Assembly (NCBI RefSeq): GCF_000317555.1
Contig: NC_019745.1
Span: 2,790,001 to 2,854,000, forward strand
Direction of reading: 5' to 3'
DNA from: Gloeocapsa sp. PCC 7428
Lineage (GTDB): Bacteria; Cyanobacteriota; Cyanobacteriia; Cyanobacteriales; Chroococcidiopsidaceae
Length of the DNA: 64,000 bases
In this document: positions 37,447 to 46,784 of the stretch, piece after piece
Numbering within the stretch: position 1 is the first letter of the stretch
How the letters are laid out: the number at the start of each line of letters is the position of its first letter
The notes under the pieces: model-generated
Told to the model about the DNA's origin: nothing
What the model saw: only the letters and a program-made list of their open reading frames with translations
Database searches by the model: none
Position numbers and translations under genes: made by a program

Positions 37447-38760
37447 CTAATCAGACCAAATTGCTTTACCGCTTTCATATTCAAAGAAATGCAGTTTATC
37501 TAGTGACAGCGATAGCCATAGTTGCTCGCCAATTGATACTTTTTGGTCGGGTGGAATTCGTACTTGTAGAGTGTTTGTCGCGGTAGTCGCGATTAAAGAT
37601 GGTTGTATACCTTGTTTGACAAAGCTGACGGCGAGATACGTATCGTTACCCAACGCTTCAACTAAGTCTACTTGAACTAAGAGATTTTCTGGTGCAGGCG
37701 TACTGAGGTGAAAGTGTTCGGGTCGAATACCGAGAATCAGTGTTTGCTGGTCATAATTTTGTAAGACATTTGCCCAGCGATCTGGGAGTGTGCAGCGAAA
37801 TTGCGGGTGAGTAATTGACAACGGCGCGTGGAATTGCACTGGGAGAAAATTCATTGGGGGTGAGCCAATAAATTCGGCGACGAAGCGCGTTGCGGGACGA
37901 TTGTAAAGTTCTAGAGGGGGCGCGACTTGTTGAATTTGTCCTTGATTCATCACCGCGATGCGATCGCCCATTGTCATTGCTTCGGTTTGATCGTGGGTAA
38001 CGTAAACGGTTGTTGTACCGAGTTGACGTTGTAGCTTCACAATTTGCGCGCGCGTTTCTGCGCGTAGTTTGGCATCGAGGTTTGATAGAGGTTCATCCAT
38101 CAAAAAAACTTGTGGATTGCGGGCGATCGCGCGTCCTAAGGCTACACGTTGCTTTTGTCCACCAGAAAGTTGTTTTGGCAGTCGATTGAGCAGTGCTTCA
38201 ATTTGCAGTAATTGCGCTACATTCCGTACTCGGTCGTCAACTGCGCGTTCGCGTGCCGTAGTATAACGTAGCTGCTTAGGTAATCCTCGCGTCACTCCCA
38301 CTAACAACTTATCTAATGATGGCGTGCGCTGCTTGTCACTCCTCAATGTCCGCCGCAGTCCAAATGCTAGGTTATCGTAAACTGTCATGTGCGGATAAAG
38401 CGCGTAGTTTTGAAACACCATCGCGATATCTCTAGCTTTGGGCGGTAATTCGTTAACTAAGCGATCGCCTACCCAAATATTCCCGCCAGATATCTTCTCT
38501 AGCCCTGCAATTAAGCGCAGCAACGTACTTTTACCGCAGCCGGAAGGTCCCACTAAGACCATAAATTCACCATCAGCTACGCTCAAGTTAATATTGCGCA
38601 GGACACTCACAGTTTGCTTAGGTTCTTGAGTTTCTTTTTCAACCACTGGTGGCGCATCGATTGGCGCGAGGGGAGATGACTGCGCGACTACCGGAGTAAC
38701 TCGTTCGTTATGTCGAGTGGGAAAGCTTTTATAAACGTTTTCCAGAACAACCTGCGCCAC
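37447..38760 (-). CDS. Sugar-type ABC transporter ATP-binding protein (MalK/UgpC family)
   Basis: A 437-residue ATPase that powers import of a sugar or glycerol-phosphate-type solute. Motifs are Walker A GPSGCGKST near residue 75, Q-loop VFQNYALYPHMTVYDNLAFG, signature LSGGQKQRVALGRA, Walker B VFLMDEPLSNLDAKL and the H-loop YVTHDQTEAM. The C-terminal TOBE regulatory domain contains LGIRPEHF. It is longer than typical MalK because of a 25-residue insert before strand 2 (VAQSSPLAPIDAPPVVEKE) and another around residue 150 (TPSLDKLLVGVTRGLPKQLR). The permease genes are not nearby, so it probably serves several transporters. Confidence 0.9.
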   Translation of the reverse strand: MAQVVLENVYKSFPTRHNERVTPVVAQSSPLAPIDAPPVVEKETQEPKQTVSVLRNINLSVADGEFMVLVGPSGCGKSTLLRLIAGLEKISGGNIWVGDRLVNELPPKARDIAMVFQNYALYPHMTVYDNLAFGLRRTLRSDKQRTPSLDKLLVGVTRGLPKQLRYTTARERAVDDRVRNVAQLLQIEALLNRLPKQLSGGQKQRVALGRAIARNPQVFLMDEPLSNLDAKLRAETRAQIVKLQRQLGTTTVYVTHDQTEAMTMGDRIAVMNQGQIQQVAPPLELYNRPATRFVAEFIGSPPMNFLPVQFHAPLSITHPQFRCTLPDRWANVLQNYDQQTLILGIRPEHFHLSTPAPENLLVQVDLVEALGNDTYLAVSFVKQGIQPSLIATTATNTLQVRIPPDQKVSIGEQLWLSLSLDKLHFFEYESGKAIWSD

Positions 38761-38885
38761 GATCGTTAATTCCTACTATATGCGTTTTCTTGATGAAACT
38801 CAGCATCGCGTCAAAGTAGCGAACCGATTTATACTGAATTCTATAGCAATGGTTGATATCGTTTAGACATTATAGAATTTCAGAA

Positions 38886-39968
38886 TCATTGCTCTGACCT
38901 TGGATCGCTGCCATGACTAGCAAGATCGGCTGGACGATAAACGCTGCCAGGAGAATGGTCTGGGTTAATTTCTACGACTACATCAACCCAGGTGGGAGGA
39001 GTTAATAAAGGTTTAATAAATAACTCTGGGTGAAGCGATCGCCAAAAATACTTGACAAAATCTTCAATTTCTGAATCTTTCATTCCTGATTGACCGACAG
39101 CAATCATATCGCGTTCAGCGTCTTTACGCCATGCCAAGCTGCGGCGGTAATCATCGGGGTAGAGCAAGATTAACGCGTCGAGTTGTGACCACAAAGGTAG
39201 ATACTCGTGCAATCGAGCATTCATATCGCGCGCAAATTCGCGATCGTCATGAGTTTCAATCGGCGGTGGAGCCGTGTCAAAGTGTGCAGGGTCGATCGGT
39301 CGCACGCCGACAAACCAGCCTTCAAATAGGACAATATCGACAGAATCGACAATTTCGGGTTGCGCGCGATCGCCAGCGCCATCGTACGCAGACTTATCAA
39401 ACCGAGGGATCGCGATCGGTTGCGCAACAGGCTGACGTAGTTTCTTTAGTACTGTTAACCCTAAATCAACATCATGCGTTCCAGGTGGACCACGCCAAAT
39501 CAAGCGCGGATCGTCCTGTTTTAGCGCTAGGCGATCGTGATAGGTTTTGTACAAATCATCTAGCGATAAGCTAACTGTACGGTATCCCAGGTGCGCGAGA
39601 ATGAGCGTCAGTATTGCCCCCAAGGTGGTTTTGCCTGTACCTTGTCCGCCTAAAATTCCTTGAATGAGCGTTCTTTGTAATTGTTGGCGCGATGATGCTA
39701 GCTGCATTGCTAACGGTAGCCAAAAATCCCACAGTGTATCGAGTAGCTGGTTTGGTGCAAGATGCAACCGCGTTTGACAAAATTCGCTAAAAGCTGGATA
39801 AACTGCACGGAGTAAGTGCGATCGCTTTTGTACAACTTGCTCAACATTCGCTGGAGTAATGTCAAAGGCTTGAGCGCGTAAAGGATCGGCAAGTGTTACT
39901 TGTGCTAGACGTTCGTCGGGCAATGCCCCCGCTACAATTTGACTTAACCATAAATTTGCCGTTTGCAT
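38886..39968 (-). CDS. D-glycerate 3-kinase (plant/cyanobacterial type)
   Basis: A 360-residue kinase that catalyses the last step of photorespiration, D-glycerate to 3-phosphoglycerate. The P-loop is ILGGQGTGKTTLGAIL near residues 104-119. Other conserved blocks are VSLSLDDLYKTYHDR, IWRGPPGTHDVDLGL, IPRFDKSAYDGAGDR and VLFEGWFVG. This arrangement matches plant GLYK and its cyanobacterial homologues rather than the GarK family. The length is normal. It is followed by ycf20 in the upstream direction, on the same strand. Confidence 0.9.
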   Translation of the reverse strand: MQTANLWLSQIVAGALPDERLAQVTLADPLRAQAFDITPANVEQVVQKRSHLLRAVYPAFSEFCQTRLHLAPNQLLDTLWDFWLPLAMQLASSRQQLQRTLIQGILGGQGTGKTTLGAILTLILAHLGYRTVSLSLDDLYKTYHDRLALKQDDPRLIWRGPPGTHDVDLGLTVLKKLRQPVAQPIAIPRFDKSAYDGAGDRAQPEIVDSVDIVLFEGWFVGVRPIDPAHFDTAPPPIETHDDREFARDMNARLHEYLPLWSQLDALILLYPDDYRRSLAWRKDAERDMIAVGQSGMKDSEIEDFVKYFWRSLHPELFIKPLLTPPTWVDVVVEINPDHSPGSVYRPADLASHGSDPRSEQ

Positions 39969-40047
39969 AACGTAACGATTTGTTGATTTGGTAATGGGTG
40001 AATTTCGTTTTCATGACCAATTACCAGTTACCAATTACCAGCCCTAT

Positions 40048-40380
40048 TTAAGAACCAAGTTTAAACGCTTCTAAGAACAGACTATAAGTTAGACCAATTT
40101 TGCCAGCATTTAATGCTTCTAACCAGAGTCCCCGCTGTTTGCGCCAGGTACGACTGTAATAAATTCGGTCAACGATTTCACTCCACGCGACTAAAACGCC
40201 TGCACCAATGATGTCCCAGTCAGCTGCTTGTCCTGCGATTGTTGAAATTGCCGAGCCAAGAAAAAAGCCAAACAATACACTAATAACTAGTAGCGATAGC
40301 TTTCGCCAAGGATTGAAAAACCATCTTCCTAGTTGTCCTGCCATGGAATTAAACAGATCGTTAAGACGAGTATTTTGCAT
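40048..40380 (-). CDS. Ycf20 / DUF565 membrane protein
   Basis: A 110-residue protein with two hydrophobic segments (LSLLVISVLFGFFLGSAIST and DIIGAGVLVAWSEIVDRIYY). The C-terminus FNAGKIGLTYSLFLEAFKLGS-like pattern (here LNAGKIGLTYSLFLEAFKLG) is typical of Ycf20. In plants and algae Ycf20 proteins affect non-photochemical quenching; the role in cyanobacteria is not settled. The start ATG at 40380 is 79 bases after the divergent-side repeats and no partner gene is evident. Confidence 0.8.
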   Translation of the reverse strand: MQNTRLNDLFNSMAGQLGRWFFNPWRKLSLLVISVLFGFFLGSAISTIAGQAADWDIIGAGVLVAWSEIVDRIYYSRTWRKQRGLWLEALNAGKIGLTYSLFLEAFKLGS

Positions 40381-40506
40381 CTTCAGTAAATGCTCAAAAT
40401 AAGCTGCTAGCTGGCTTTAAGCCTGTTTCAATGGTAATAGGAGGAGGATTTTATACCGCGTATAGATACAGAATACAGCCTGTTACTCGTTTAATCCTTA
40501 AAAATT

Positions 40507-41025
40507 ATGAATATGAAATCGTTGGTGCATCCTGCGGTTATTGTTGCTTCAGTATTAGGAATTTTAGGCTTAGTTTGGTTCGCGCTACAGTTTAGCGTCA
40601 CAATTGAGATTGAACCGGAACCTTCACCTGTTGGGACAATTCCCGCAACGCGATCGCCCACTTCGACTCCAACAACACCACCAGCACAAAATGCTGTACC
40701 CACCCCGATGGTGGGAACAATTCCAGGATCTTTGCGCATGAGTAACCAAACCGATCAGCCCGTGCGCGTGGCGTTACTTGCGAAGCGATCGCCCAACGCT
40801 TACAGTGAAAACCCAGCGCATTGGGATTTTACTCCTTATGAAGGTAGTACCGGAGGGCTAATTTTATCTCTACCAGAAGGTAATCTCACACTCAACAAAG
40901 GAGATATTATCGTCGCCTTCGCGCAAGATGGTTCTGGGCGCTATTGGGGACCTTACGTTGTTGGTGAAACGCCTACTCCAGTTTGGAACAGTCAAGCCCA
41001 AGAATGGCATCTGACTTTGAAATAG
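40507..41025 (+). CDS. Unknown protein with N-terminal membrane segment
   Basis: No family recognised. The 172-residue protein has a signal/membrane segment at about 8-28 (VIVASVLGILGLVWFALQFS). A Pro/Thr-rich linker follows (TIPATRSPTSTPTTPP). A beta-rich external domain contains RMSNQTDQPVRVALLAKR, HWDFTPYEGSTGG, and IIVAFAQDGSGRYWGPYVVG. The Pro/Thr linker suggests a surface-exposed domain on a stalk. It is 150 bases before the GT39 gene on the same strand. Confidence 0.7.
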   Translation: MNMKSLVHPAVIVASVLGILGLVWFALQFSVTIEIEPEPSPVGTIPATRSPTSTPTTPPAQNAVPTPMVGTIPGSLRMSNQTDQPVRVALLAKRSPNAYSENPAHWDFTPYEGSTGGLILSLPEGNLTLNKGDIIVAFAQDGSGRYWGPYVVGETPTPVWNSQAQEWHLTLK

Positions 41026-41057
41026 GGGTGAGTGGTTAGTTATATAGAAAACACTAT

Positions 41058-41092
41058 TCTTCCTCTGCCCCTCTGCCCCTCTGCTCTCTTCT
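41058..41092 (-). repeat. Purine/pyrimidine dispersed repeat (AGAGGGGCAGAGG type)
   Basis: The minus strand reads AGAGCAGAGGGGCAGAGGGG followed by CAGAGGAA. The same unit appears at about 62959-62975 and 63110-63130, and in frame within the ABC-F gene at 49490-49568. It sits between the unknown membrane protein and the GT39 gene. Confidence 0.65.
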
Positions 41093-41176
41093 GGAACTGT
41101 CAAACTCTAGGCGAGTCATCTAATTTATCATTGGGTTACAATTTGCAATTGCCCACAAGTATATACAGTTAGCTGC

Positions 41177-42967
41177 ATGAAACTTAGGTTTGACCGTGCT
41201 TTAGATTCTTGGGGAAAAAATACCGCAGATCGCCCAATTTTGGTTTGGGTTGTGTCAATTCTGTGGTTATTAGTCATTGGTTGGCTAGCCTTCTTCTGGA
41301 ATTTGGGCAGTACTGGCTTGGTGGATGAGACAGAACCACTGTTTGCGGAAGCGGCGCGGCAAATGACGGTTACAGGGGACTACATCACGCCGTACTTTAA
41401 CGAGGAAACACGTTTTGATAAGCCGCCTTTGGTTTACTGGCTGATGGCGATCGCTTACTCAACAATCGGCGTAAATGAATGGGCAGTACGTCTACCTTCG
41501 GCGATCAGTGCTTTTGTGTTAGTTTGCTTAGGCTTTTATACACTCTTATTTTTCGGCGTTGGGACTTCTGACTCTTACACTCGTTCCTCTTCGTTAACTC
41601 CGCGATCGTTCTTTTGTGCTGGGTTGGGCGCAGCGCTCATCGCCCTGAATCCTGAAACAATTGCTTGGGCAAGAATTGGCGTTTCGGATATGTTGTTGAC
41701 AGGGTGTATGTGTTGTGCATTGTTGTGTTTCTTTGTGGGATACGCGCAACCATCAAAACCCCAAGTTCAAACACGGTGGTATCTTGCGTTTTATGTACTT
41801 GTAGGATTAGCAATTTTAGCCAAAGGACCTGTTGCCATTGTTTTGCCAGGAATCATTATCGGCTTATTTCTCCTTTATGTTGGGAAATTTCGCGACGTGC
41901 TGCGCGAGATGCGGATTGTCTGGGGCAGTTTGTTGATTTTGGCGATCGCAATTCCTTGGTATATTCTTGTGATCGGTGCGAATGGTTGGGATTACATCAA
42001 CTCGTTTTTTGGCTATCACAATATCGAACGCTTTACCGGTGTTGTGAATAATCACTCGGCACCTTGGTACTTTTACTTTGTGGTTGTTCTCCTTGGTTTT
42101 GCGCCTTGGTCGATTTATTTACCAGTGGCGATCGCGCAAACTCGATTTTGGAAACGTTCCTACTGGCGTTCTACCCATCGATCGACGCACTTAGGTTTAT
42201 TTGCACTATTTTGGTTTGCAAGTATCTTTGGCTTTTTCACCATCGCCGTGACGAAACTGCCAAGTTACGTTTTACCTTTGATGCCTGCGGCGGCTATATT
42301 AGTAGCACTTGTTTGGAGCGATCGCCTTAATCGGCGTGTCGGTAATATTCAACCAACTTCGCGATTTCTGCTGTGGAGTCATTGGCTCAATATTGCGTTT
42401 TTATTAAGTTTGTCGGCGGGATTGTTTGCGCTTCCCCGCCTTGTTGGTTCCGATCCTGCAATTCCAAACTTACAAGAGTCGATTCGACAATCTGGTTTAC
42501 CAATACTCGCGGGGAGCATTTGGTTAGTCGCGGCGATCGCTGGTATATTCTTTATTCTTCGGCGACGCTGGCGAGGCTTATTAGCCGTAAACTTACTCGG
42601 ATTTATTGTATTTCTTGTCTTCGTTGTTACACCCGCTTATTTTTGGATGGATCAAGCACGACAACTACCGCTACGCGAACTGTCTGCAATTGTCCGTCAA
42701 GTTGAACCCAACGAAGAATTAATTATGATCGGGTTTAAAAAGCCAAGTGTTGTCTTTTATACTCAACGTCCAGTAACTTACGTTAGAGAAACCGAAAAGG
42801 CGATTGCTCATCTTCAAGAACTCAAAGCTAAAAGATCAGAGCCTTTTTCGGTAATGCTGCTATCTTATCCATCAAGATTGCAACAACTCCAACCGCAGTT
42901 ACCGCAGTATCAAACCCTTGGGGAAGCTGGCGCGTATCAACTTGTCCGCATTAGACATCCTGCATGA
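41177..42967 (+). CDS. GT39-family membrane glycosyltransferase (ArnT/PMT-like)
   Basis: A 596-residue polytopic protein that transfers sugars from a lipid-phosphate donor on the outer side of the cytoplasmic membrane. The first external loop holds the catalytic acidic motif DETEPLFAEAARQM near residues 52-65, then ETRFDKPPLVYWLMA. About eleven hydrophobic segments follow. The C-terminal soluble part is about 100 residues. This is the usual layout of ArnT-like and dolichyl-phosphate mannosyltransferase-like proteins. The donor and acceptor are unknown. Confidence 0.87.
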   Translation: MKLRFDRALDSWGKNTADRPILVWVVSILWLLVIGWLAFFWNLGSTGLVDETEPLFAEAARQMTVTGDYITPYFNEETRFDKPPLVYWLMAIAYSTIGVNEWAVRLPSAISAFVLVCLGFYTLLFFGVGTSDSYTRSSSLTPRSFFCAGLGAALIALNPETIAWARIGVSDMLLTGCMCCALLCFFVGYAQPSKPQVQTRWYLAFYVLVGLAILAKGPVAIVLPGIIIGLFLLYVGKFRDVLREMRIVWGSLLILAIAIPWYILVIGANGWDYINSFFGYHNIERFTGVVNNHSAPWYFYFVVVLLGFAPWSIYLPVAIAQTRFWKRSYWRSTHRSTHLGLFALFWFASIFGFFTIAVTKLPSYVLPLMPAAAILVALVWSDRLNRRVGNIQPTSRFLLWSHWLNIAFLLSLSAGLFALPRLVGSDPAIPNLQESIRQSGLPILAGSIWLVAAIAGIFFILRRRWRGLLAVNLLGFIVFLVFVVTPAYFWMDQARQLPLRELSAIVRQVEPNEELIMIGFKKPSVVFYTQRPVTYVRETEKAIAHLQELKAKRSEPFSVMLLSYPSRLQQLQPQLPQYQTLGEAGAYQLVRIRHPA

Positions 42968-43025
42968 ATCAGTCTTCCCAGCATTGAGGGAGACTAAGAG
43001 GGGTGGAGGGCTTCTAAATCACGGC

Positions 43026-43055
43026 AAGTCCCCCACTCATCGGGGATTTAGGGGG
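43026..43055 (+). repeat. Dispersed 30-base repeat (AAGTCCCCC...GGGGG family), copy 3
   Basis: The sequence is AAGTCCCCCACTCATCGGGG followed by ATTTAGGGGG, the closest match to the inverted copy at 856-885. It lies between the convergent GT39 and histidine kinase genes and can form a hairpin, so it may act as a terminator. Confidence 0.75.
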
Positions 43056-43098
43056 CTATTATTCGCACAAACACTCAACGCAGCGCTAGGAGGGCGTG

Positions 43099-46000
43099 TT
43101 AACGCGCGGCGCTAAGTGCCAACGTTTTGACAATCTTGTCGAGTAATTCTTGGATTGACAGCGGTGGGAGGATTTCTGTAGCGATCGCCTGTAAAACCCG
43201 ATCAAGTGTTATTTGCAAATTAAAGCTACGATTTAAGCTTGTCTGATGTGTATCAAGTTGTGGATGTAATTGTCCATTCAGTACCAAAATTGGTGGTAAT
43301 TTCTCATTTTCAAGATTTTGTAGCGCTTGCAGAACATCCATATTTAGCTGTATATCTGCTATGCAAATCAAAATTAAATCAACACTCGCTTGGCGGATTT
43401 GGTTTAACATTTCCGCCCAAGAGTGGCTGATCGCACCATTGAAACCTGCTGTTTCTAGATAGGGAATTAACGCTTGAAACCACTCAGTACCGTGCGCGGA
43501 GGAATGACTTGCACGACAAAGCGGACTATTCGTCTGCAAATCAGGTAGCGTCGCCACATCAACAACTAAAATATTAGGCTTCCATTGCATTCCTGCGGCA
43601 AATTGCAACACCGATAGCAATGTCTCTGGATCGCGTTGATCGCGGGGAAGCAAGCAAGGAAAAACCGCTAGCCCTTCGATTTGATTGGCAGCTTGCGTCG
43701 TTGCGGCATCTAAGGTAACAATTGGTAGCGCTGCTAGCTTAGAAAACTGACTGAGACTTTCTAGATATGTAACAGGTTCAGCAATGTCGCCATCGAGTAA
43801 GACAACATCAGGTTGCCAAATACTTACCAAAATTTCCGCTTGTTCTAAGTCATCAGCTTCTAAAATTCGGTAATGAATTTGTGACGGTTGTGGGATGAGG
43901 GGTATAGCGTCACCATACACTAGCCGGAGAATTGTAATGCGATCTTTAGTCATCCCCATCTCAGTTTGTGCTTGAGGATGAGCAACTGGCTCGTGACAAA
44001 AACGCGCCAGAACTTGCGGTAAAATTTCTGGCGACACGGGCAAATTGATAAATTCATCGGCTCGATTCGCCAATGCTTGCTCTTTCTCGGCTCTTGTCGC
44101 CGTCACAATCACTGGAATTTGACGCGTTGCAGGGTCAGATTTTAATAAAGTCAACACATCCCAACCCGAAAGCAACGGTAGTAAAGGATTTAAAAAGATC
44201 ATTTCCGGTTGAAGTCGGCGCGCTTTTTCTAAAGCTTCGGTTCCAGAACGCGCATTGACAACGCGATAACCTAAACTACTGAGTTGTTCGGTTAAAGTGG
44301 CGATGTAACGCGGCGCAGCTTCGACAAGTAACACCAAACGGTGACTTAATTTTGGCTTTTGCGTTGAGTTTGGATTATGGTGTCGCGTTTGTGAGTTGTT
44401 CGTACTCTGTAATTCCTGATCGGCAATTGTGAGCCGAAAATCTGTCGGTGGATGCGGTGGTAGTAGCAGCGTAAAAGCACTGCCTTTGCCTTCTTTTGAT
44501 AAAAAGCTAACATCGCCAGCGTGCAAGCGTGCTAATGTTCTCGTTAAGACTAAGCCCAGTCCTGTGCCTTTGAAGCGGCGCGTTAATGGGTTTTCGAGTT
44601 GTTGGAATTTTTGAAAAATCAGGTGTTGTTGTTGTTCAGGAATGCCAATTCCTGTATCCCAAACGGTAAAAGCAATCCAACCAGCCCAACGACTAACGCG
44701 TAATCCAATTTCTCCGCTTTCGGTAAACTTAAACGCATTGCCTAGAAGATGAACGAGCATTTGTCGCAGTCGCAATTCATCGGCAATTATGGTGTCTAAG
44801 CCTGGTTCAATTTCTAAGGAAAAGTGATGTTCTAATTCGTTTTGGGCGATCGCTTCCGCTGTTGCTTGACGATCTTGCGCTTGCATCACGCGAACTTGCT
44901 CAAGTGCGCGATCGCAAACATTTCTAATTTTTACTTGCTCAAAATTCAGCTTGAGTTGTCCCGTTTCCATCCGCGTCAAATCTAAAATGTCATTGACGAC
45001 ACTCATCAAATGACGACCGCTTTGATGGATCAGTTTTGCATAACGGCTTTGTCGCTCGTTGAGTTCTCCTAAAGCTTGATCCTTTAGTAGCGTCGATAAG
45101 CCGAGGACTGCGGTTAACGGTGTTTTCAGTTCGTGGCTAATACACGACAAAAATTCATCTTTTAACCGATTAAGTTGAATTAAATCGGCATTTTTTGCGG
45201 CTAATTCGAGGGCTAGCTGCTGTTGTTCGGTGATATCTGTGGCGAGTAATAACCACAATTTAGAACTCACGGGTAACAGATGGGCGAAGTCGCTTTGTGC
45301 TTCAGACTCGGTATCGTTCGTTTGTCGATCTTCTTGTAAAGGAATTTTGATGAATTCCCACACGCGCTCTTGACCGTTGGGTAGCGACCAAATACAAATA
45401 CAAGTATTAGCCTGTGTACCTAATTGACAGCGATTTGCGGTTGCGATAAATTCTGCTGGCTCGAATTCCGAAGTGCGATCGTTGACGCTTACAGCATCAT
45501 ACTCATCAGAAGTTCGGGTTGATAATAACTGCTGAGTCGCAAAGGTGCTATTTACCAAACTATGGTGCCGATAAGCCGACGTCGCCACAACTTCCGAATC
45601 GAGTGTGTGTTCAGTTGACTGTGCTTGAGTTGCTACTGTCGCGGAATCTAAAATCGACTCGACTTTACGCCGCACTTCTTCCGGATCGCTGAGTCCGCCA
45701 AAATGCCGACTCCATGCGGAATTTTGCATCACCACTTCTCCGGTGTTTTTTTGCAAAATCAACGGACATGGTAATTTTTCGAGTAGCTGTACGAGTAAAT
45801 CTAAGACCAACTGATTTTGGCGATCGCTTACCTGTTTAACGGCTTCGCTACTGACTTGCGCTAAGTTTAAGCAGAAAAATTCGGATAGCTGCACGCGATC
45901 AATGACACCGAGAAATTTTCCTTCGGTATCAACTATTACCCAGTCCCAATGCGTGTTTTGACGTTCGTGTAAAGATTGCAAGCGCAAGCCGAGTTCTGCA

Positions 46001-46287
46001 ATACTTAAGTTTGCGGGTAAGACTGCGATCGGTTTGATGAGTTCTCTACCGATGGTCGTTACTGCTTGGTGTATCGTTTGTTCATAGCGACCTGCCTGAA
46101 ATTGATGCGATAAATGCAATAAAAGTTGTGCTGCGGATAAGACTCCTACAGGAATCTGTTCATTATTGACCACTACCACGCGATCGCACTGCGTCTGTTG
46201 CAAAATTTCCAGCACTGCTTTTAGCTGTGTTGTCTGCCTACAGCTAGGTATATTAGTGATGAAATCATATAGCTCAGGATTTGACAT
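43099..46287 (-). CDS. CBS-domain hybrid histidine kinase with degenerate receiver domains
   Basis: From the ATG at 46287 the protein has 1062 residues; a longer frame to 46437 adds 50 basic residues with no domain. The order is a CBS pair at about 10-150 (RVVVVNNEQIPVGVLSA; VDTEGKFLGVIDRVQLSEF), a PAS-like region at about 180-370, HisKA with the phospho-acceptor His385 in SCISHELKTPLTAVLG, and a HATPase domain with GTGLGLVLTRTLARLH. The first receiver is degenerate: Asn700 in MIFLNPLLP replaces the phosphorylatable Asp, and the acidic pair is VEA. A second receiver-like segment keeps Asp (VVLLDGD). A third lacks it. The gene is divergent from kaiABC. CBS pairs often bind adenylates, so it may read energy state. 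Confidence 0.85.
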   Translation of the reverse strand: MSNPELYDFITNIPSCRQTTQLKAVLEILQQTQCDRVVVVNNEQIPVGVLSAAQLLLHLSHQFQAGRYEQTIHQAVTTIGRELIKPIAVLPANLSIAELGLRLQSLHERQNTHWDWVIVDTEGKFLGVIDRVQLSEFFCLNLAQVSSEAVKQVSDRQNQLVLDLLVQLLEKLPCPLILQKNTGEVVMQNSAWSRHFGGLSDPEEVRRKVESILDSATVATQAQSTEHTLDSEVVATSAYRHHSLVNSTFATQQLLSTRTSDEYDAVSVNDRTSEFEPAEFIATANRCQLGTQANTCICIWSLPNGQERVWEFIKIPLQEDRQTNDTESEAQSDFAHLLPVSSKLWLLLATDITEQQQLALELAAKNADLIQLNRLKDEFLSCISHELKTPLTAVLGLSTLLKDQALGELNERQSRYAKLIHQSGRHLMSVVNDILDLTRMETGQLKLNFEQVKIRNVCDRALEQVRVMQAQDRQATAEAIAQNELEHHFSLEIEPGLDTIIADELRLRQMLVHLLGNAFKFTESGEIGLRVSRWAGWIAFTVWDTGIGIPEQQQHLIFQKFQQLENPLTRRFKGTGLGLVLTRTLARLHAGDVSFLSKEGKGSAFTLLLPPHPPTDFRLTIADQELQSTNNSQTRHHNPNSTQKPKLSHRLVLLVEAAPRYIATLTEQLSSLGYRVVNARSGTEALEKARRLQPEMIFLNPLLPLLSGWDVLTLLKSDPATRQIPVIVTATRAEKEQALANRADEFINLPVSPEILPQVLARFCHEPVAHPQAQTEMGMTKDRITILRLVYGDAIPLIPQPSQIHYRILEADDLEQAEILVSIWQPDVVLLDGDIAEPVTYLESLSQFSKLAALPIVTLDAATTQAANQIEGLAVFPCLLPRDQRDPETLLSVLQFAAGMQWKPNILVVDVATLPDLQTNSPLCRASHSSAHGTEWFQALIPYLETAGFNGAISHSWAEMLNQIRQASVDLILICIADIQLNMDVLQALQNLENEKLPPILVLNGQLHPQLDTHQTSLNRSFNLQITLDRVLQAIATEILPPLSIQELLDKIVKTLALSAAR

Positions 46288-46784
46288 TGATTCAATGCAG
46301 TGGGGTATTCTGGTTAGCTTGACGACACAGTGAACCGCTTTAAGACGATCTTTGTTGAGGATGCTTCTTTGGTCAGCTTTCCTATGCTTTTTACAGATTC
46401 GTACCGCAATGCAATTACCAATTATTATGACTGCCAAGATCGAGAATCTGAGCCTTGGGGAATTATAATGAATTACAATGCGATAATGGTTTAACTTAGT
46501 TCAAATTTCTTAATTTATCTAACAGACACACCTCAATTTATACAAGTACTGCCGCACTCAAAAAAAGTGACTTTTTGCGAAGTGGGTTCGTCAACAGATG
46601 CGATCGCACGACGGCTGACCCTACTCAGTTGAGAGTGCCCTTTATTTTAAGAACGCGAAGGCTTACCTTGAGATAGTAACGCTTGCTATTTTTACCCAGC
46701 TTATATTTAAGCAATTTTTTATCTGAGCATTACATAAATTATTTAAATTAAGTCATACTACTTTGTCACGTCTGTTTTGGAGTT
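46288..46784. promoter_or_regulatory. Divergent control region between the hybrid kinase and kaiA
   Basis: About 500 bases between two divergent genes must contain both promoters. It is AT-rich with one HIP1-like GCGATCGC near 46600. I searched it by eye for a remnant of the missing KaiA N-terminal domain and found none. No specific operator can be named. Confidence 0.45.

Noticed and set aside
46288-46437. Fifty extra residues at the N-terminus of the hybrid kinase
   Set aside because: The extension is basic and shows no domain, and the ATG at 46287 starts right before the CBS domain.
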